From Arcobacter nitrofigilis DSM 7299 (lineage in GTDB: Bacteria > Campylobacterota > Campylobacteria > Campylobacterales > Arcobacteraceae), in the NCBI RefSeq assembly GCF_000092245.1, contig NC_014166.1:2232001-2296000 (forward strand): 64,000 bases of DNA, in the 5' to 3' direction. Positions 44,216 to 53,048 of the stretch are shown here, piece after piece. The stretch's first letter is position 1; the number at the start of each line of letters is the position of its first letter. Made by a program: the position numbers and the translations under genes. The notes beneath the pieces are model-generated. The model did not search any database, was not told the origin of the DNA, and worked only from the letters and a program-made list of their open reading frames with translations.

Positions 44216-44839
44216 ATGTATAAAGAAAGTACTAATATACTTGTAAAACATCTAATAAATAGATTAAGAGATGTAAGAACTGCATCAAATGAATTTAGAC
44301 TTACAATTGAAGAAATTTCAAGAATAATTGCGGCTGAAGCCTTAGCAGATTTTAATACAATTACACAAAATATAAACACTTGGCAAGGTCCTTTAGATGT
44401 TCAAATGATAGAAGTACAAAAACTAGTATTAGTACCAATCTTAAGAGCTGGTGAGCCTATGCTTACAGGTATTCTAAGAACTTTACCATATGCAAGAAGT
44501 GGTTTTTTAGCTATGAAAAGAGATGAAGAAACTGCCTTATCAAAACTTTTTTATGAAAATATTCCAGAACTTGAAGATAAAACTGTTCTTTTATTAGATC
44601 CAATGGTAGCAACTGGTGGTTCACTTATAGATGGAATTGCTTATTTAAAAAGTAAAGGTGCCAAAAGAATCATCTCTTTAAATATTTTAGGAGCACCTGA
44701 AGGTATAAAAGCCGTTCAAGAAGCACATCCTGATGTGGATATATTTATAGCACAAATAGATGAAAGACTTGATGATAATAAATATATAAGACCAGGTCTT
44801 GGAGATGCAGGAGATAGAGCATTTTATACTCATGAATAA
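44216..44839 (+). CDS. upp: Uracil phosphoribosyltransferase
   Basis: A 207-residue enzyme that makes UMP from uracil and PRPP. The PRPP-binding loop is LLLDPMVATGGSLIDGIAYL (about 121-140), the uracil-binding C-terminal region IRPGLGDAGDRAFY (about 190-205), and PILRAGEPMLTGI (about 76) is the other conserved segment. Length is normal. It forms the pyrimidine salvage pair with uraA. Confidence 0.97.
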   Translation: MYKESTNILVKHLINRLRDVRTASNEFRLTIEEISRIIAAEALADFNTITQNINTWQGPLDVQMIEVQKLVLVPILRAGEPMLTGILRTLPYARSGFLAMKRDEETALSKLFYENIPELEDKTVLLLDPMVATGGSLIDGIAYLKSKGAKRIISLNILGAPEGIKAVQEAHPDVDIFIAQIDERLDDNKYIRPGLGDAGDRAFYTHE

Positions 44840-44880
44840 AATTTACTTTTTTAAAAATAATTTTAAAACAAAGGCTAATA

Positions 44881-45741
44881 ATGGCTTCAGGTATATTTGC
44901 GCTCTTAGATGATATTGCTGTTTTAGCGGATGATGTAGCAGTTACAACTAAAATTGCTACTCAAAAAACTGCTGGAATTTTGGGTGATGACTTGGCAGTA
45001 AATGCCCAAAAAGCAATGGGATTTAGTCAAGAAAGAGAACTAAAAGTAATTTGGGCAATCATAAAAGGCTCACTAAGAAATAAAGCTATAATACTTCCAA
45101 TAGCCTTTTTATTAAGTGCTTTTGCAGCTTTTATTATCCCTTATATTCTCATTTTTGGTGGATTATACCTTCTTTATGAAGGTGCTGAAAAGATAGAAGA
45201 ATATTTTCATAATAAACTACATAATCATCAAAAAAAAGAGATTATTGAATCTACAAGTGATAATATTCTAAAAATTGAAAAAGAAAAAATAAAGTCAGCA
45301 ATATTCACTGACTTTATTCTTTCTATAGAAATTGTTATCATCTCTTTAGGGACTGTATTAAGAGAAACCTTACCCTTACAGATATTTGTAACCACTTTTG
45401 TTGCTATAGTTGCTACTTTTGGAGTATATGGAATAGTAGCACTTATTATTAGAATGGATAATATTGGTTTTTGGTTAATCAAAAAAAATAGACTTTCATT
45501 AGGAAATTTTATAATTGAACTTATGCCAAAAGTAATTAAGTTTTTAGCAGTTGTTGGAACTTTTGCAATGATTTTAGTGGGAGGAGGAATTCTTTCACAT
45601 AATATTCATCCAATAGAAGAACTTTTTTTTGAAAATATTCCTCTTATTTTAAATCATCTACTAGTAGGATTTATTGTAAGTTTTTTTCTTTTAATTATTA
45701 TCAACATATTAAAAAAAGTTTTTAAAAGAGCTAAAAATTAA
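44881..45741 (+). CDS. DUF808 (YedI-family) inner membrane protein
   Basis: A 286-residue membrane protein. The family start MASGIFALLDDIAVLADDVA is unmistakable, followed by GDDLAVNAQKAMGF and four to six hydrophobic segments (about 70-100, 145-165, 175-195, 215-238, 255-275). The family is widespread, and its function is unknown. It follows upp after 41 bases and may be co-transcribed. A terminator overlaps its 3' end. Confidence 0.9.
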   Translation: MASGIFALLDDIAVLADDVAVTTKIATQKTAGILGDDLAVNAQKAMGFSQERELKVIWAIIKGSLRNKAIILPIAFLLSAFAAFIIPYILIFGGLYLLYEGAEKIEEYFHNKLHNHQKKEIIESTSDNILKIEKEKIKSAIFTDFILSIEIVIISLGTVLRETLPLQIFVTTFVAIVATFGVYGIVALIIRMDNIGFWLIKKNRLSLGNFIIELMPKVIKFLAVVGTFAMILVGGGILSHNIHPIEELFFENIPLILNHLLVGFIVSFFLLIIINILKKVFKRAKN

Positions 45742-45758
45742 ATACATTTAGCTCTTTT
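45724..45758. terminator. Bidirectional intrinsic terminator
   Basis: A 12-bp perfect stem (45724-45735 with 45747-45758) with A-rich and T-rich ends, overlapping the last codons of the DUF808 gene and lying six bases before the stop of the converging EmrB-type gene. Confidence 0.85.
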
Positions 45759-45764
45759 CTTTAT

Positions 45765-47315
45765 CTAGTGACCGCCAGTTGTTTTTGGTATTTTCACTGG
45801 TTTTGGAGCTCCCCAAATCATAAGTGCTGCAAAAACAAATACAACAGAAAGTGTAATCATAACTTGATTTGTTGCTAGCATTACACTTTGTTTATTTATC
45901 ATCATATTTATTGTTTGATTAATCAAATCCGTACTCATTCCTGTATGCTCCATTGCTATTCGTACACTATTATCACTATCAGTAATAGCTACCAAATTGG
46001 CATGATTTTCAATTGCTTTATTACTCCAGGCAGTTGCTACAAATGATGTTGAAAAAGCACCTGAAAGTGTACGAACAAAATTTAATAATCCAGCTGCTGA
46101 ATCAACTTCATTTTTTTCTACACTTGAAAGAGATAATCCCATTGCAGGAATAAAAAAGAAAGGTAAACCAAATCCCATAAATAATAATGGCAACATAACA
46201 TCAATAAATGCCATATCTGTATTTGCAATACCTCTCCAAAAAGTCATAAGACCAAGCCATAGTACACCTACAAAAACCAACTTTCTAGCATCCGTAGTAG
46301 TTGCAGCTTTTGCCACAAATGGAGCTACAGTTAATCCAGCAATTCCTGTCCAACAAGCTGCAAGCCCAGCTTGAGTTCCGGTGTATCCCATCAAAGTTTG
46401 AAGCCAAAGAGGAGTTAAAACATTAGCACCAAAATATGCCCCAAAAGCTAAACTAACAGTCATTACACTAATGGTAAATCCTCTATGTCTAAAAATTTTT
46501 AAGTCCACAACAGGATGTTCTTCATAAAATTCCCAGATTATAAAACTTACAAAACATATAAAGGAGATTATAGATAATATTACAATTTTATCAGAAGAAA
46601 ACCAATCAAGGTCTTTACCCTCATCTAATACCAATTGTAAACATACAACCCAAATAATTAGCAAAAATAATCCAATAACATCAATAGGTTTTTTAATCAA
46701 AGGCTCAACATAATCTTTCAATAATTGCCAAGCAAAAAAACCACAAATAATTACAATAGGTGAATTTAAGAAAAAGACCCAAGGCCAGCTGTATTCATCA
46801 CAAACATATCCTCCTACAATAGGACCTAGAACAGGAGCTACAAGTGTTGTCATAGACCACATTCCAATAGCAACCCCTGCTTTTTCTTTTGGAAAAAGTC
46901 GTAAAAGTAATGTCTGGGAAAGAGGCATCAAAGGTCCACCAGAAAATCCTTGAAATATTCTTGCAACAACAAGTAAACCTAAAGAATCAGAAAGACCACA
47001 AACTATAGAAAATAAGCCAAACATTACCATAGATACAACAAATACTTTTACTGCTCCAAACCTAGCTGCAAACCAACCAGTTAGTGGTACAGTGATTGCT
47101 TCACCAATGGCATAAGCTGTGATTACCCAAGTACCTTGGGATGCAGTTGCTCCTAAATTTCCAGCAATATGAGGAACTGATACATTTGCAATAGTCATAT
47201 TTAAAACAGCAATAAAATTTGCAGTTGTAAGCATAAGCGCTGCAACCCAAAACATTGTTGGTGATAATTTAAATTCTCCTATAAGCTCTTCAGAAGAAGT
47301 TTTATCATTTTGCAT
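45765..47315 (-). CDS. emrB: DHA2-family MFS multidrug exporter (EmrB-type)
   Basis: A 516-residue transporter with fourteen predicted spans. Motifs: NFIAVLNMTIANVSVPHIAG at the first span (motif D1 form of the 14-span family), WVITAYAIGEAITVPLTGWFA, RIFQGFSGGPLMPLSQTLLL and GPIVGGYVCDEYSWPWVFFLN (motif C). It would pump drugs across the inner membrane using protons, coupled to the adaptor and outer-membrane lipoprotein encoded upstream. The gap to emrA is 14 bp. Confidence 0.94.
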   Translation of the reverse strand: MQNDKTSSEELIGEFKLSPTMFWVAALMLTTANFIAVLNMTIANVSVPHIAGNLGATASQGTWVITAYAIGEAITVPLTGWFAARFGAVKVFVVSMVMFGLFSIVCGLSDSLGLLVVARIFQGFSGGPLMPLSQTLLLRLFPKEKAGVAIGMWSMTTLVAPVLGPIVGGYVCDEYSWPWVFFLNSPIVIICGFFAWQLLKDYVEPLIKKPIDVIGLFLLIIWVVCLQLVLDEGKDLDWFSSDKIVILSIISFICFVSFIIWEFYEEHPVVDLKIFRHRGFTISVMTVSLAFGAYFGANVLTPLWLQTLMGYTGTQAGLAACWTGIAGLTVAPFVAKAATTTDARKLVFVGVLWLGLMTFWRGIANTDMAFIDVMLPLLFMGFGLPFFFIPAMGLSLSSVEKNEVDSAAGLLNFVRTLSGAFSTSFVATAWSNKAIENHANLVAITDSDNSVRIAMEHTGMSTDLINQTINMMINKQSVMLATNQVMITLSVVFVFAALMIWGAPKPVKIPKTTGGH

Positions 47316-47329
47316 AATAAACTCTCATT

Positions 47330-48463
47330 TTATTTTTGGTTAAAAGTATTTATTTCTACATCCATTGAAAGACCTACTTTTAAAGGATGAGCTTTTAACT
47401 CTTCAGGAAGTAGTTTTATACGAACTGGCACTCTTTGAACAACTTTAATCCAGTTTCCTGTAGCATTTTGTGCAGGAATTAAAGAAAAAGCAGCTCCTGT
47501 TCCACCAGAAAAACCTTCTACTTTACCATGATATGTAACATCATCGCCATATATATCTGCATGAACAATTACATCTTGACCAACTTTAACTTTTCCTAAT
47601 TTAACCTCTTTAAAATTCGCATTTACATATATGTTTTGTGTAGGAACAATTGATAATAATGGAGTTCCTGCTTGAACTCTTTGCCCAAGTTCCACTTGTC
47701 TTTTTGCAATTATTCCACCTATTGGTGCTTTTATAATCGTACGATTAAGATTTACAATTGCTTGGTCTAATCTAGCTTTTGCTAAAAGAACTTCTGGATT
47801 GTTTTCTACACTTACATTATCAATTCTTGTTGCATTTTGATTTCTTGAACCAATTGCAGAAACAATATTTGATTTTGATTGTTTTACCTCAGCTATTGTT
47901 TCATCTAAGTTTGATTTTGCATTTTCATAGGCATTTTTTGCTTTTGTTAATTCATCTGCTGAAATTGCACCAGATAAGATTAATTTTTCACGTCTTTTTA
48001 AATCAATTTGTGCCTTTTGAAAGTCAGCTTTTGCAGAACTTAGTTTTGCATTCATTCTCATTTCATCTGCTTTTCTTGCTTCTATTAAAGCATTTAATCC
48101 ATTATTATTTGCCATATAACCTTTTACACGACGAATTGCTAAACTTAAATTTGCTTTTGCTTCTTCTACTGCTAAAGAAGTATCTGTTTGATCTATTTTT
48201 ACTAAAATATCACCTTTTTTTACAACTTGAGTATTTGAAACAAGAACATCACTAATTGTACCGCCAACAGAAGGGGTAACTTGTGCTATTTCAACATCTG
48301 TATATGCATTATCAGTTGAAACATAATGTGAAGCATAAAAATACCAATACAAGCCAAAAGATGCTCCTACTAAAATAATCAATACTAAGAAAATCAAAAG
48401 TACTTTTTTTCTTTTACTTTGATTTTTCTTTACTTTTTCAGTGCTTTTTTTATTATTTTCCAT
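47330..48463 (-). CDS. emrA: EmrA-type membrane fusion protein
   Basis: A 377-residue HlyD-family adaptor from the ATG at 48461-48463, chosen because AAGGA lies seven bases upstream; an earlier ATG six codons before it has a worse site. One TM segment (about 22-43), then the lipoyl half-motif QVTPSVGGTISDVLVSNTQV, a long alpha-helical hairpin (about 95-210) rich in A, K and E, the second lipoyl half IIKAPIGGIIAKRQVELGQR, and a beta-barrel. It bridges EmrB and the outer-membrane channel. It overlaps the channel gene by 11 bp. Confidence 0.93.
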   Translation of the reverse strand: MENNKKSTEKVKKNQSKRKKVLLIFLVLIILVGASFGLYWYFYASHYVSTDNAYTDVEIAQVTPSVGGTISDVLVSNTQVVKKGDILVKIDQTDTSLAVEEAKANLSLAIRRVKGYMANNNGLNALIEARKADEMRMNAKLSSAKADFQKAQIDLKRREKLILSGAISADELTKAKNAYENAKSNLDETIAEVKQSKSNIVSAIGSRNQNATRIDNVSVENNPEVLLAKARLDQAIVNLNRTIIKAPIGGIIAKRQVELGQRVQAGTPLLSIVPTQNIYVNANFKEVKLGKVKVGQDVIVHADIYGDDVTYHGKVEGFSGGTGAAFSLIPAQNATGNWIKVVQRVPVRIKLLPEELKAHPLKVGLSMDVEINTFNQK

Positions 48464-49940
48464 TATTGTTTCCTTTTTCATTCATAGGCAATTTTTGATT
48501 ATATCCGCCCCCAAGTGCATACTTAAGTGCTATATCTAAAGTAAGTGCTCTACTTTTTTGATTTATAAAATTTCTTTTTGCATTTATAAGATTTTCTTGT
48601 GAATATAAAACTTCTAAATAATTACTAAGTCCACCTTCATAACGCTTTGTTTTTATCTCATAAGCTTCTTTTGAAGAGTTTAGTGCTTCCAAAGACCTAA
48701 AAATCTGTTTTGCCAATGATTTTTGACTAGTCCCAGCATCTGCAACCTCTTTTAAAGCTTGAGTTATAGTTTGATTATAGTTTGCAACTGCTTGCTCATA
48801 TATACTTTTATTTCTACGCAAATCACCTTTTAATCTTCCTGCTGAGAAAATAGGTAAGGAGATAGCAGGACCTACTGAACCCATATAAGAATCTTTTTCA
48901 TGAAGTAAATTCAATCCTAAAGATTGTAATCCAATAAAAGCAGAAAGATTTATATTAGGATAAAACTCAGCTTTTTTCTCTTTTATTAAATACTCTTTTG
49001 ATTCTACTTGCATCCTAGCAGCCATTATGTCTGGTCGTCTTCCCAACAAATTAACTGCTAAGTCATCGGGTAAACCAAATTTAATTTTGTAAAAATCAAT
49101 TGTTGGACGAGTTATTTTAAGACCTCTATCAGGTCCTGCACCCATTAGCGCTGCTATTTTATTTTTTTGTAAAGAGATTTGTTCATCCAATGATAAAACA
49201 TCTCCTTGTGCATTTGCTAATAAACTTTTTGCATCATCGACTGTTGATTTATTTTCAAGTCCATTTTCATATCTTTGATTTAACAATGTCAATAATTTAT
49301 TTTGGACTATTAAATACTCTTTTAATTCATCCATATTGGCATAAAGCCGTGCCAATTGGGCATAATTACTTGCTATTGCACTAGAAAGGGTTAATCTTGT
49401 TTGTGCAAGTTCCGCTTTCATAGCCTCTACATTTGAGATACTAGCAGCTATAGTTGCACGATTTTTACCCCAAAAATCTAACTCCCAAGAAAAATTCAAA
49501 GTGGCTTGTCCATAATCATTCCAACCCTTTGGAGTAACAGACCGTGGGGTAATATAGTTATAACTACGTTTCTCTTTTGTTACTTGGGCATTTGCACTTA
49601 TTTGTGGTAGATTTGTTGATTTTGTGACTTGAGTATAAGCATCTGCTTCATTTAACCTTGCCATTGCAGAAATCATATTTGGTGAATCTTTTAATGCTTC
49701 ACTTATCAACTCATTTAGTTGCTTATCACCATAAACTTTCCACCATGACTCTTTTGGCCATTGTGTTTTTATTTTATTATCAAAGGACTCTTTTGACTTA
49801 TATTTTGATATTGTATTTGGTTTGATTAGTTCTTTTTCACCAGGAAGTAATGCACATCCATTTATCATTATACTAAGTGTAGTTATTGTCATTATTGTTT
49901 TTAAATATTTTGATAATAAATTAGTATTTTTATCGTTCAT
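48453..49940 (-). CDS. Outer membrane efflux lipoprotein (NodT/TolC family)
   Basis: A 495-residue RND-type outer membrane factor. The signal peptide ends in the lipobox LSIMINGCALLPGE, with Cys29 as the lipidation site. Two tandem OEP repeats follow (about 70-275 and 285-470): WWKVYGDKQLNELISEAL, LNFSWELDFWGKNRATIAAS, LAVNLLGRRPDIMAARMQVE and VGPAISLPIFSAGRLKGDLR are NodT hallmarks. It provides the exit duct for EmrAB. It is the first gene of the operon, 107 bp from the divergent TetR gene. Confidence 0.93.
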   Translation of the reverse strand: MNDKNTNLLSKYLKTIMTITTLSIMINGCALLPGEKELIKPNTISKYKSKESFDNKIKTQWPKESWWKVYGDKQLNELISEALKDSPNMISAMARLNEADAYTQVTKSTNLPQISANAQVTKEKRSYNYITPRSVTPKGWNDYGQATLNFSWELDFWGKNRATIAASISNVEAMKAELAQTRLTLSSAIASNYAQLARLYANMDELKEYLIVQNKLLTLLNQRYENGLENKSTVDDAKSLLANAQGDVLSLDEQISLQKNKIAALMGAGPDRGLKITRPTIDFYKIKFGLPDDLAVNLLGRRPDIMAARMQVESKEYLIKEKKAEFYPNINLSAFIGLQSLGLNLLHEKDSYMGSVGPAISLPIFSAGRLKGDLRRNKSIYEQAVANYNQTITQALKEVADAGTSQKSLAKQIFRSLEALNSSKEAYEIKTKRYEGGLSNYLEVLYSQENLINAKRNFINQKSRALTLDIALKYALGGGYNQKLPMNEKGNNNGK

Positions 49941-49958
49941 TTGTACCCTTTTTTTAAA

Positions 49959-50017
49959 ATTGTACTGTACTGTATTGTTTAGTTAAGAGAATATTATCTT
50001 TTTAGATGTTAAGATAA
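49959..50017. promoter_or_regulatory. Operator region between the efflux operon and its TetR regulator
   Basis: Two signals. TGTAC-TGTAC-TGTAT at 49961-49975 is a tandem repeat that overlaps a TACAAT -10 on the minus strand (49959-49964), so a bound repressor would block the efflux promoter. An inverted repeat TTATCTT (49994-50000) / AAGATAA (50011-50017), ten bases apart, lies 30 bases before the regulator ATG. Either may be the binding site of the TetR protein. Confidence 0.5.
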
Positions 50018-50047
50018 CTTTAAAAAATCTATCTAAAAGAAATATTA

Positions 50048-50656
50048 ATGAGAAAAAAAACAGAAACCAAAAGACAAGCTATTATTCAAGCTGCAACAGA
50101 GGTTTTCAAAGAATTTGGATTTGAAAGAGCTTCTATGTCAAAGATTTGTGCACAAGTTGGCGGTTCTAAAACAACACTTTATAACTATTTTTCTTCTAAA
50201 GAAGAGTTATTTTTTGAAGTAATTTCTATATCAAATGAAGAGGAATTTCAATTTGTATATGAAACAATCTCTGAATCTGTTAAAATAGAAGATGAACATG
50301 AACAATTATGTGAATTTGGGAAAAGACTCCTAGCTTTTTTATATTCACCAAAACTAAGAGAATTAAGAAGACTAACAATAAGCCAATCAGGAATAACAGA
50401 CTTAGGAAAAATTGCTTACAACAATAGAGTATTAAAAGGTCAAAATATTATTTCTAACTTTCTAGAAAAAACTATACAGTTAAATAAAATTAAAAGAATA
50501 GATACAACTATTGCAGCAAAGCACTTATGGGGACTAATAGAATCAGAATTAATCTATCCATTTCTTTTAAATATTGACATAGAATATTCAAAAAAAGAGA
50601 TGGATGAAATGGCAATAAGAGCTGTTAATGTATTTATGGATGCTCACAAGGCATAA
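50048..50656 (+). CDS. TetR/AcrR-family transcriptional repressor
   Basis: A 202-residue regulator. The N-terminal helix-turn-helix (about 8-55) reads RQAIIQAATEVFKEFGFERA and ICAQVGGSKTTLYNYFSSKE, with the family KxTLYxYFxSKE recognition helix. The C-terminal ligand domain (about 60-200) resembles AcrR_C-type regulators (LRELRRLTISQSGITDLG). It should repress the divergent efflux operon and itself until a drug binds. The start ATG has AAAAGAAATATTA upstream, a weak site, consistent with low expression. Confidence 0.92.
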   Translation: MRKKTETKRQAIIQAATEVFKEFGFERASMSKICAQVGGSKTTLYNYFSSKEELFFEVISISNEEEFQFVYETISESVKIEDEHEQLCEFGKRLLAFLYSPKLRELRRLTISQSGITDLGKIAYNNRVLKGQNIISNFLEKTIQLNKIKRIDTTIAAKHLWGLIESELIYPFLLNIDIEYSKKEMDEMAIRAVNVFMDAHKA

Positions 50657-50677
50657 TATTAATACACAAGAAAATAT

Positions 50678-51415
50678 TTAAATTTCAAATAATACATCAG
50701 TTCTTATAATATATTTAATTCCAGAGAAAATAGTATTTGAACTATGTAAACAATGCAATGGATGAAGACCATGAGGGAAACATAATACCCCACCTTTAGG
50801 TGTTCGTACATTTACTAACTCTTTTATACCATTATTATTTACAATAAATTGTGTTTCTCCACCTTCAAAATCTTCACTTAAAAGAATTAAAAAGGTCATT
50901 TGACTATATCTATCATTATAGAAATTTGTTATGAGTTCTTTATTTACTACTCGACTTCCCGGCCAAGAACCATCTGTATGCACTTTGAAAAAGTCACCTT
51001 CTGAATATTTATAAAATCTAAATCGTTTATTTATTCCTAAAGCTTTTTTCCCTAAAAAAGTATCCTTATTATCATACATAAAATCTTTACATCTATTCCA
51101 AATGATATCATGTGTTAAATCATCAACAACCCAGGTTAGGTTATCATTATGTCTAACTGTTCTAGGCAAAGAAACAGCTGCATCTTCTAAATATCCTACC
51201 TCTTCTGTTATTTTAATAAAATTATTACATTCTTCTTCTGTAAAAACATTTAATAATTGAAAAGCACCTGGTACATTATCTAAATCTATTCTTTCTATTT
51301 TAGGGGTAAGACTTTCATCTAAATTTATCTCATTTTCAATGCCATTTGCCCATGTAGGCAAAGATGGATTTTCTGCACCTGGTTCTTTTGCTACTATATA
51401 TAAACTATTATCCAC
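50678..51415 (-). CDS. 2OG-Fe(II) oxygenase (prolyl 4-hydroxylase-like)
   Basis: A 245-residue dioxygenase. The double-stranded beta-helix has the iron ligands HTD in FFKVHTDGSWPGSR (about residues 150-163) and a distal histidine in GGVLCFPHGLHPLHC (about 217-231), followed by IKYIIRTDVLF with the arginine that binds 2-oxoglutarate. The protein lacks a signal peptide, so it works in the cytoplasm, hydroxylating a protein or a small molecule. It stands alone next to the tRNA genes. Confidence 0.85.
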   Translation of the reverse strand: MDNSLYIVAKEPGAENPSLPTWANGIENEINLDESLTPKIERIDLDNVPGAFQLLNVFTEEECNNFIKITEEVGYLEDAAVSLPRTVRHNDNLTWVVDDLTHDIIWNRCKDFMYDNKDTFLGKKALGINKRFRFYKYSEGDFFKVHTDGSWPGSRVVNKELITNFYNDRYSQMTFLILLSEDFEGGETQFIVNNNGIKELVNVRTPKGGVLCFPHGLHPLHCLHSSNTIFSGIKYIIRTDVLFEI

Positions 51416-51791
51416 ATTATACTCCTTGTGTAAATTGTCTATGAATATTCACTAAAAGAGGATAACTAAAGCAATATTGCTTTTGAAATAGTCTCTTCAC
51501 TTATATCAAAAAGACAAATACTCAAAATATTTAAAAATTTATTTTATTTAAAATTATTATATCCATATTTTGTTATGCAAAAATAATATAAAGGAGCTAA
51601 TTTACTTATTTAATAATCTTAATTTTATAAATAAAAAAATCAACACCAATCTATTCAATAGACTGATATCTTCAAAAGATTGAAGAGGAAGGAATTAGTA
51701 AAAAACTGAAAACTACTAAAATCTTAGACCATAAGTAAACCTAAGGTTCTCTATTAAATACTGTTAAAATGTTTTCAAGAAATTATAAAAA
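51416..51791. other. Gene-free spacer
   Basis: No gene is supported here. Frames are short and stop-rich. One 23-codon open stretch on the plus strand near 51670-51745 (IEEEGISKKLKTTKILDHK before a stop) could be the tail of a decayed gene, but it has no start and no recognisable family. A few weak hairpins such as TCTATT-c-AATAGA lie at about 51650. Confidence 0.5.
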
Positions 51792-51880
51792 TGGCAGATA
51801 GGATGGGATTTGAACCCATGGTAGATATTATCTACATATGCCTTCCAAGCATACTCTTTAAACCGCTCAGACACCTATCT
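51792..51880 (-). tRNA. tRNA-Ser (anticodon GGA)
   Basis: The acceptor stem AGATAGG pairs with CCTATCT, and CCA is encoded. The anticodon loop is CTTGGAAGG with GGA in the middle. The long variable arm (GTAGATAATATCTAC) and the TpsiC loop GGTTCAAATCC confirm tRNA-Ser. It is separated from the other three tRNA genes by a terminator, so it must have its own promoter in the region around the terminator. Confidence 0.96.
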
Positions 51881-51904
51881 ATAAAAGTATTCATAAATTT
51901 TTGG

Positions 51905-51960
51905 CAAAAAAAAAGCTAAGATATAAAACTTCAAAGAAACTTTATATCTTAGCTTTTTTT
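51905..51960. terminator. Strong terminator between tRNA-Ser(GGA) and tRNA-Gly
   Basis: A 20-bp perfect stem made of A7-GCTAAGATATAAA and its complement, with a 13-base loop, T7/A7 at the ends. It works in both directions and should end the transcript of the three upstream tRNA genes. Confidence 0.9.
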
Positions 51961-51961
51961 A

Positions 51962-52038
51962 TGGAGCGGGAGACGAGACTCGAACTCGCGACAATCTGCT
52001 TGGAAGGCAGAAGCTCTAGCCAACTGAGCTACTCCCGC
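51962..52038 (-). tRNA. tRNA-Gly (anticodon TCC)
   Basis: Acceptor GCGGGAG pairs with CTCCCGC and CCA is encoded. The D-loop is AGCTCAGTTGGCTAGAGCT, the anticodon loop CTTCCAA with TCC, and the TpsiC arm GAGTTCGAGTCTC. All arms fold normally. Confidence 0.96.
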
Positions 52039-52077
52039 ATATAAAACTTCTAAACACCATAAGATGGTACTTAGAAG

Positions 52078-52154
52078 TGGTGGGTCTACTGTGACTCGAA
52101 CACAGGACCACTCGGTTATGAGCCGAGTGCTCTAACCAACTGAGCTATAGACCC
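52078..52154 (-). tRNA. tRNA with CAT anticodon (Ile2 or elongator Met)
   Basis: Acceptor GGGTCTA pairs with TAGACCC and CCA is encoded; the anticodon loop is CTCATAA with CAT. The anticodon stem CTCGG/CCGAG and the following TGGTCC resemble tRNA-Ile2, in which the C34 is changed to lysidine. A classical initiator is excluded, because the first base pair is G-C and the three-G stem is not present. Ile2 versus elongator Met cannot be settled by eye. Confidence 0.93.
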
Positions 52155-52169
52155 TCACTAATTCAATAG

Positions 52170-52259
52170 TGGCGGACAGTGAGAGATTCGAACTCTCGGT
52201 ACCGTTGCCAGTACGCATCCTTAGCAGGGATGTGGTTTCAGCCACTCACCCAACTGTCC
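52170..52259 (-). tRNA. tRNA-Ser (anticodon GCT)
   Basis: Acceptor GGACAGT pairs with ACTGTCC and CCA is encoded. Anticodon loop CTGCTAA carries GCT, and the variable arm (GCGTACTGGCAACGGTACC) is long, as in all tRNA-Ser. TpsiC arm GAGTTCGAATCTC. It is the first gene of the three-tRNA transcript. A possible -10 TAAAAT lies at 52280-52285 on the minus strand. Confidence 0.96.
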
Positions 52260-52288
52260 TTCTTTGAATTAGGACTGTGATTTTAGAC

Positions 52289-52315
52289 AAATTAAGTTAA
52301 AAAATCGCTTAATTT
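52289..52315 (-). terminator. Possible terminator of the kdsA-ribH-nusB-pyrF operon
   Basis: An 8-bp stem (52289-52296 with 52308-52315) with an 11-base loop downstream of pyrF. It is weak and has no strong T tail on the minus strand; it may instead be an upstream element of the tRNA promoter. Confidence 0.3.
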
Positions 52316-52361
52316 TTGATGATTTTATATTAACTTTTGAAATTTTATTACTAAAAAGCTT

Positions 52362-53048
52362 TTAGATATTTTCTAAAATCTTTTTAACTACTTCTTTTGG
52401 ATTTTTATCTTTATAAATTGGTCTCCCAACTACAATAAAATCCACCAAATTTTCTTTTGCAAATGGAATATCTGCAACTCTTTTTTGATCTCCAGCATCT
52501 TCACCAAAAGGTCTAATACCTGGGCAAAGAGTTATAAAATTATTAGAAGTATTCTTTTTAATATCAATACTTTCAAAAGCAGAACAAACTACTCCATCAA
52601 TACCAGCATTAAAAGTATCTTTTGCAAACTGTGTTGCTTTTGTTGTTATGTATTCATTATAAATAGATCTAAAACTCTCATTATCAAAAGAAGTTAAAGC
52701 TGTAACAGCTAAAACTAAAGGTCTATTTGGAATATCCTTTATTCTATCCATTACCTCTTTCATAGCATCTATTCCAGCACTTGCATGTACATTAAACATA
52801 TCTACAAGCCCTAGGTCTGATATCTCTTCAGCAGCATCAGCCATAGTATTTGGTATATCATAAAGTTTCAAATCTAAGAAAATCTTAAAATTTGGATTTA
52901 TCTCTTTTATCTCTTCTAAAAAATATTTTCCATCTCTAATATATGTCCTAAATCCCACTTTTAACCAAACATCAAAATCTTTTACTTTTTTTACTAATTC
53001 AAGATTTTCCTCTGCACTTGCTAAATCCAATGAAATACATAGTTTCAT
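52362..53048 (-). CDS. pyrF: Orotidine 5'-phosphate decarboxylase
   Basis: A 228-residue TIM-barrel enzyme making UMP from OMP. The catalytic motif FLDLKLYDIPNTMADA (about residues 56-71) has the D-K-D triad residues, followed by NVHASAG and ending with GIRPFGEDAGDQKRVADI and FIVVGRPIY, which bind the phosphate. It overlaps nusB by a single base (TAATG). The kdsA-ribH-nusB-pyrF order is the same as in Campylobacter jejuni. Confidence 0.97.
   Translation of the reverse strand: MKLCISLDLASAEENLELVKKVKDFDVWLKVGFRTYIRDGKYFLEEIKEINPNFKIFLDLKLYDIPNTMADAAEEISDLGLVDMFNVHASAGIDAMKEVMDRIKDIPNRPLVLAVTALTSFDNESFRSIYNEYITTKATQFAKDTFNAGIDGVVCSAFESIDIKKNTSNNFITLCPGIRPFGEDAGDQKRVADIPFAKENLVDFIVVGRPIYKDKNPKEVVKKILENI

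Noticed and set aside
47779-48255. 158-codon plus-strand frame, rich in leucine
   Set aside because: It is antisense to emrA's alpha-helical hairpin; the leucine-rich composition is the mirror of K/A/E-rich helices, and no ribosome binding site or family is visible.
51670-51745. Possible C-terminal remnant of a decayed gene near the tRNAs
   Set aside because: Only about 23 codons, no start, no recognisable family; could be chance.
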